Part shown: positions 43,919-43,987 of the stretch, piece after piece
Numbering within the stretch: the first letter of the stretch is position 1
Layout: each line of letters starts with the position of its first letter
From: an uncultured Bacilli bacterium
GTDB lineage: Bacteria; Bacillota_I; Bacilli_A; RF39; UBA660
Assembly: GCA_944351765.1 (NCBI GenBank)
Contig: CALVPR010000009.1
Coordinates: forward strand, 1 to 43,987
Length of the DNA: 43,987 nt
Direction: 5' to 3'
Notes under the pieces: model-generated
The model's database searches: none
Told to the model about the DNA's origin: nothing
Seen by the model: only the letters and a program-made list of their open reading frames with translations
Translations under genes and position numbers: made by a program

Positions 43919-43987
43919 ATGTATTTTATGGCTGTTGATTGTGAACCATTAATGCCTATAATTAGATTAGTAAGAGATGGAGTTATT
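43919..43987 (+). CDS. Partial gene leaving the window
   Basis: ATG 43919 follows GAGGAGGG and its own promoter. The 23 visible residues (MYFMAVDCEPLMPIIRLVRD) are too few to assign. It lies after the TadZ-like gene, so it may belong to the pilus locus, though the separate promoter makes that uncertain. Confidence 0.7.
   Translation, partial: MYFMAVDCEPLMPIIRLVRDGVI

Overview
The window is a very AT-rich chromosomal segment of a Gram-positive bacterium. The Bacillota-type order secE-nusG-rplK-rplA-rplJ-rplL-rpoB-rpoC, a SpoIIR homologue, prfA-prmC, QueH and strong AGGAGG or GGTGAT ribosome sites point to Bacilli. An uncultured gut lineage of the RF39/Erysipelotrichales kind is my guess, not something the sequence proves. 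The standard genetic code is in use: TGG encodes Trp, and TGA is a real stop at 31057, 33780 and 37565.

Layout. 1-4150 (minus strand): a small unknown gene, tRNA-Gly(TCC), the RNA-binding factor Tex and a Y-family DNA polymerase. 4200-13830 (plus): an accessory block of mostly unknown genes. It holds two paralogous-domain proteins, a SIMPL protein, a large protein with an ADP-ribosyltransferase-like signature, a conserved unknown, an ABC exporter, a HEFGH metallopeptidase candidate, an ECF-type sigma factor with an overlapping unknown partner, and one more unknown. 13860-16930: prfA-prmC, spoIIR and a MntP-like efflux pump. 16960-17705: a type III toxin-antitoxin locus, with two 50-nt RNA pseudoknot repeats, a terminator and a ToxN/CptN-like toxin. 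17770-28517: secE-nusG, the L11-L1 and L10-L12 ribosomal protein genes with RNA leaders, and rpoB-rpoC. 28540-32110: an unknown membrane and coiled-coil cluster with two DUF1292-like proteins. 32090-34640: QueH, a membrane-anchored thioredoxin-fold protein, TrmL, a small protein with a possible Cys-His-Asp triad, and a membrane thioredoxin with a CSHC motif. 34730-43987: a Tad-like (type IVc) pilus or secretion locus running off the window.

How the parts work together. The Tad-like locus has a complete cytoplasmic and inner-membrane core for a one-membrane cell: CpaF/TadA ATPase, TadB and TadC platforms, CpaB/SAF protein, TadZ/CpaE-like localiser, a Flp-like pilin and three pseudopilin-like proteins. 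It also has two large exported proteins, one very rich in cysteine. No prepilin peptidase is in view. Several predicted external proteins carry cysteine pairs, and a membrane thioredoxin is encoded divergently beside the locus, so disulfide-stabilised fibres are a reasonable hypothesis. The ribosomal protein genes appear autoregulated by L1-type and L10-type RNA leaders, each next to a well-formed promoter.

The two most rewarding points are the type III antitoxin RNA, whose two repeats carry compensating base changes in the same stem, and the compact cysteine-rich Tad-like locus. I saw no insertion sequences, phage genes or CRISPR arrays.
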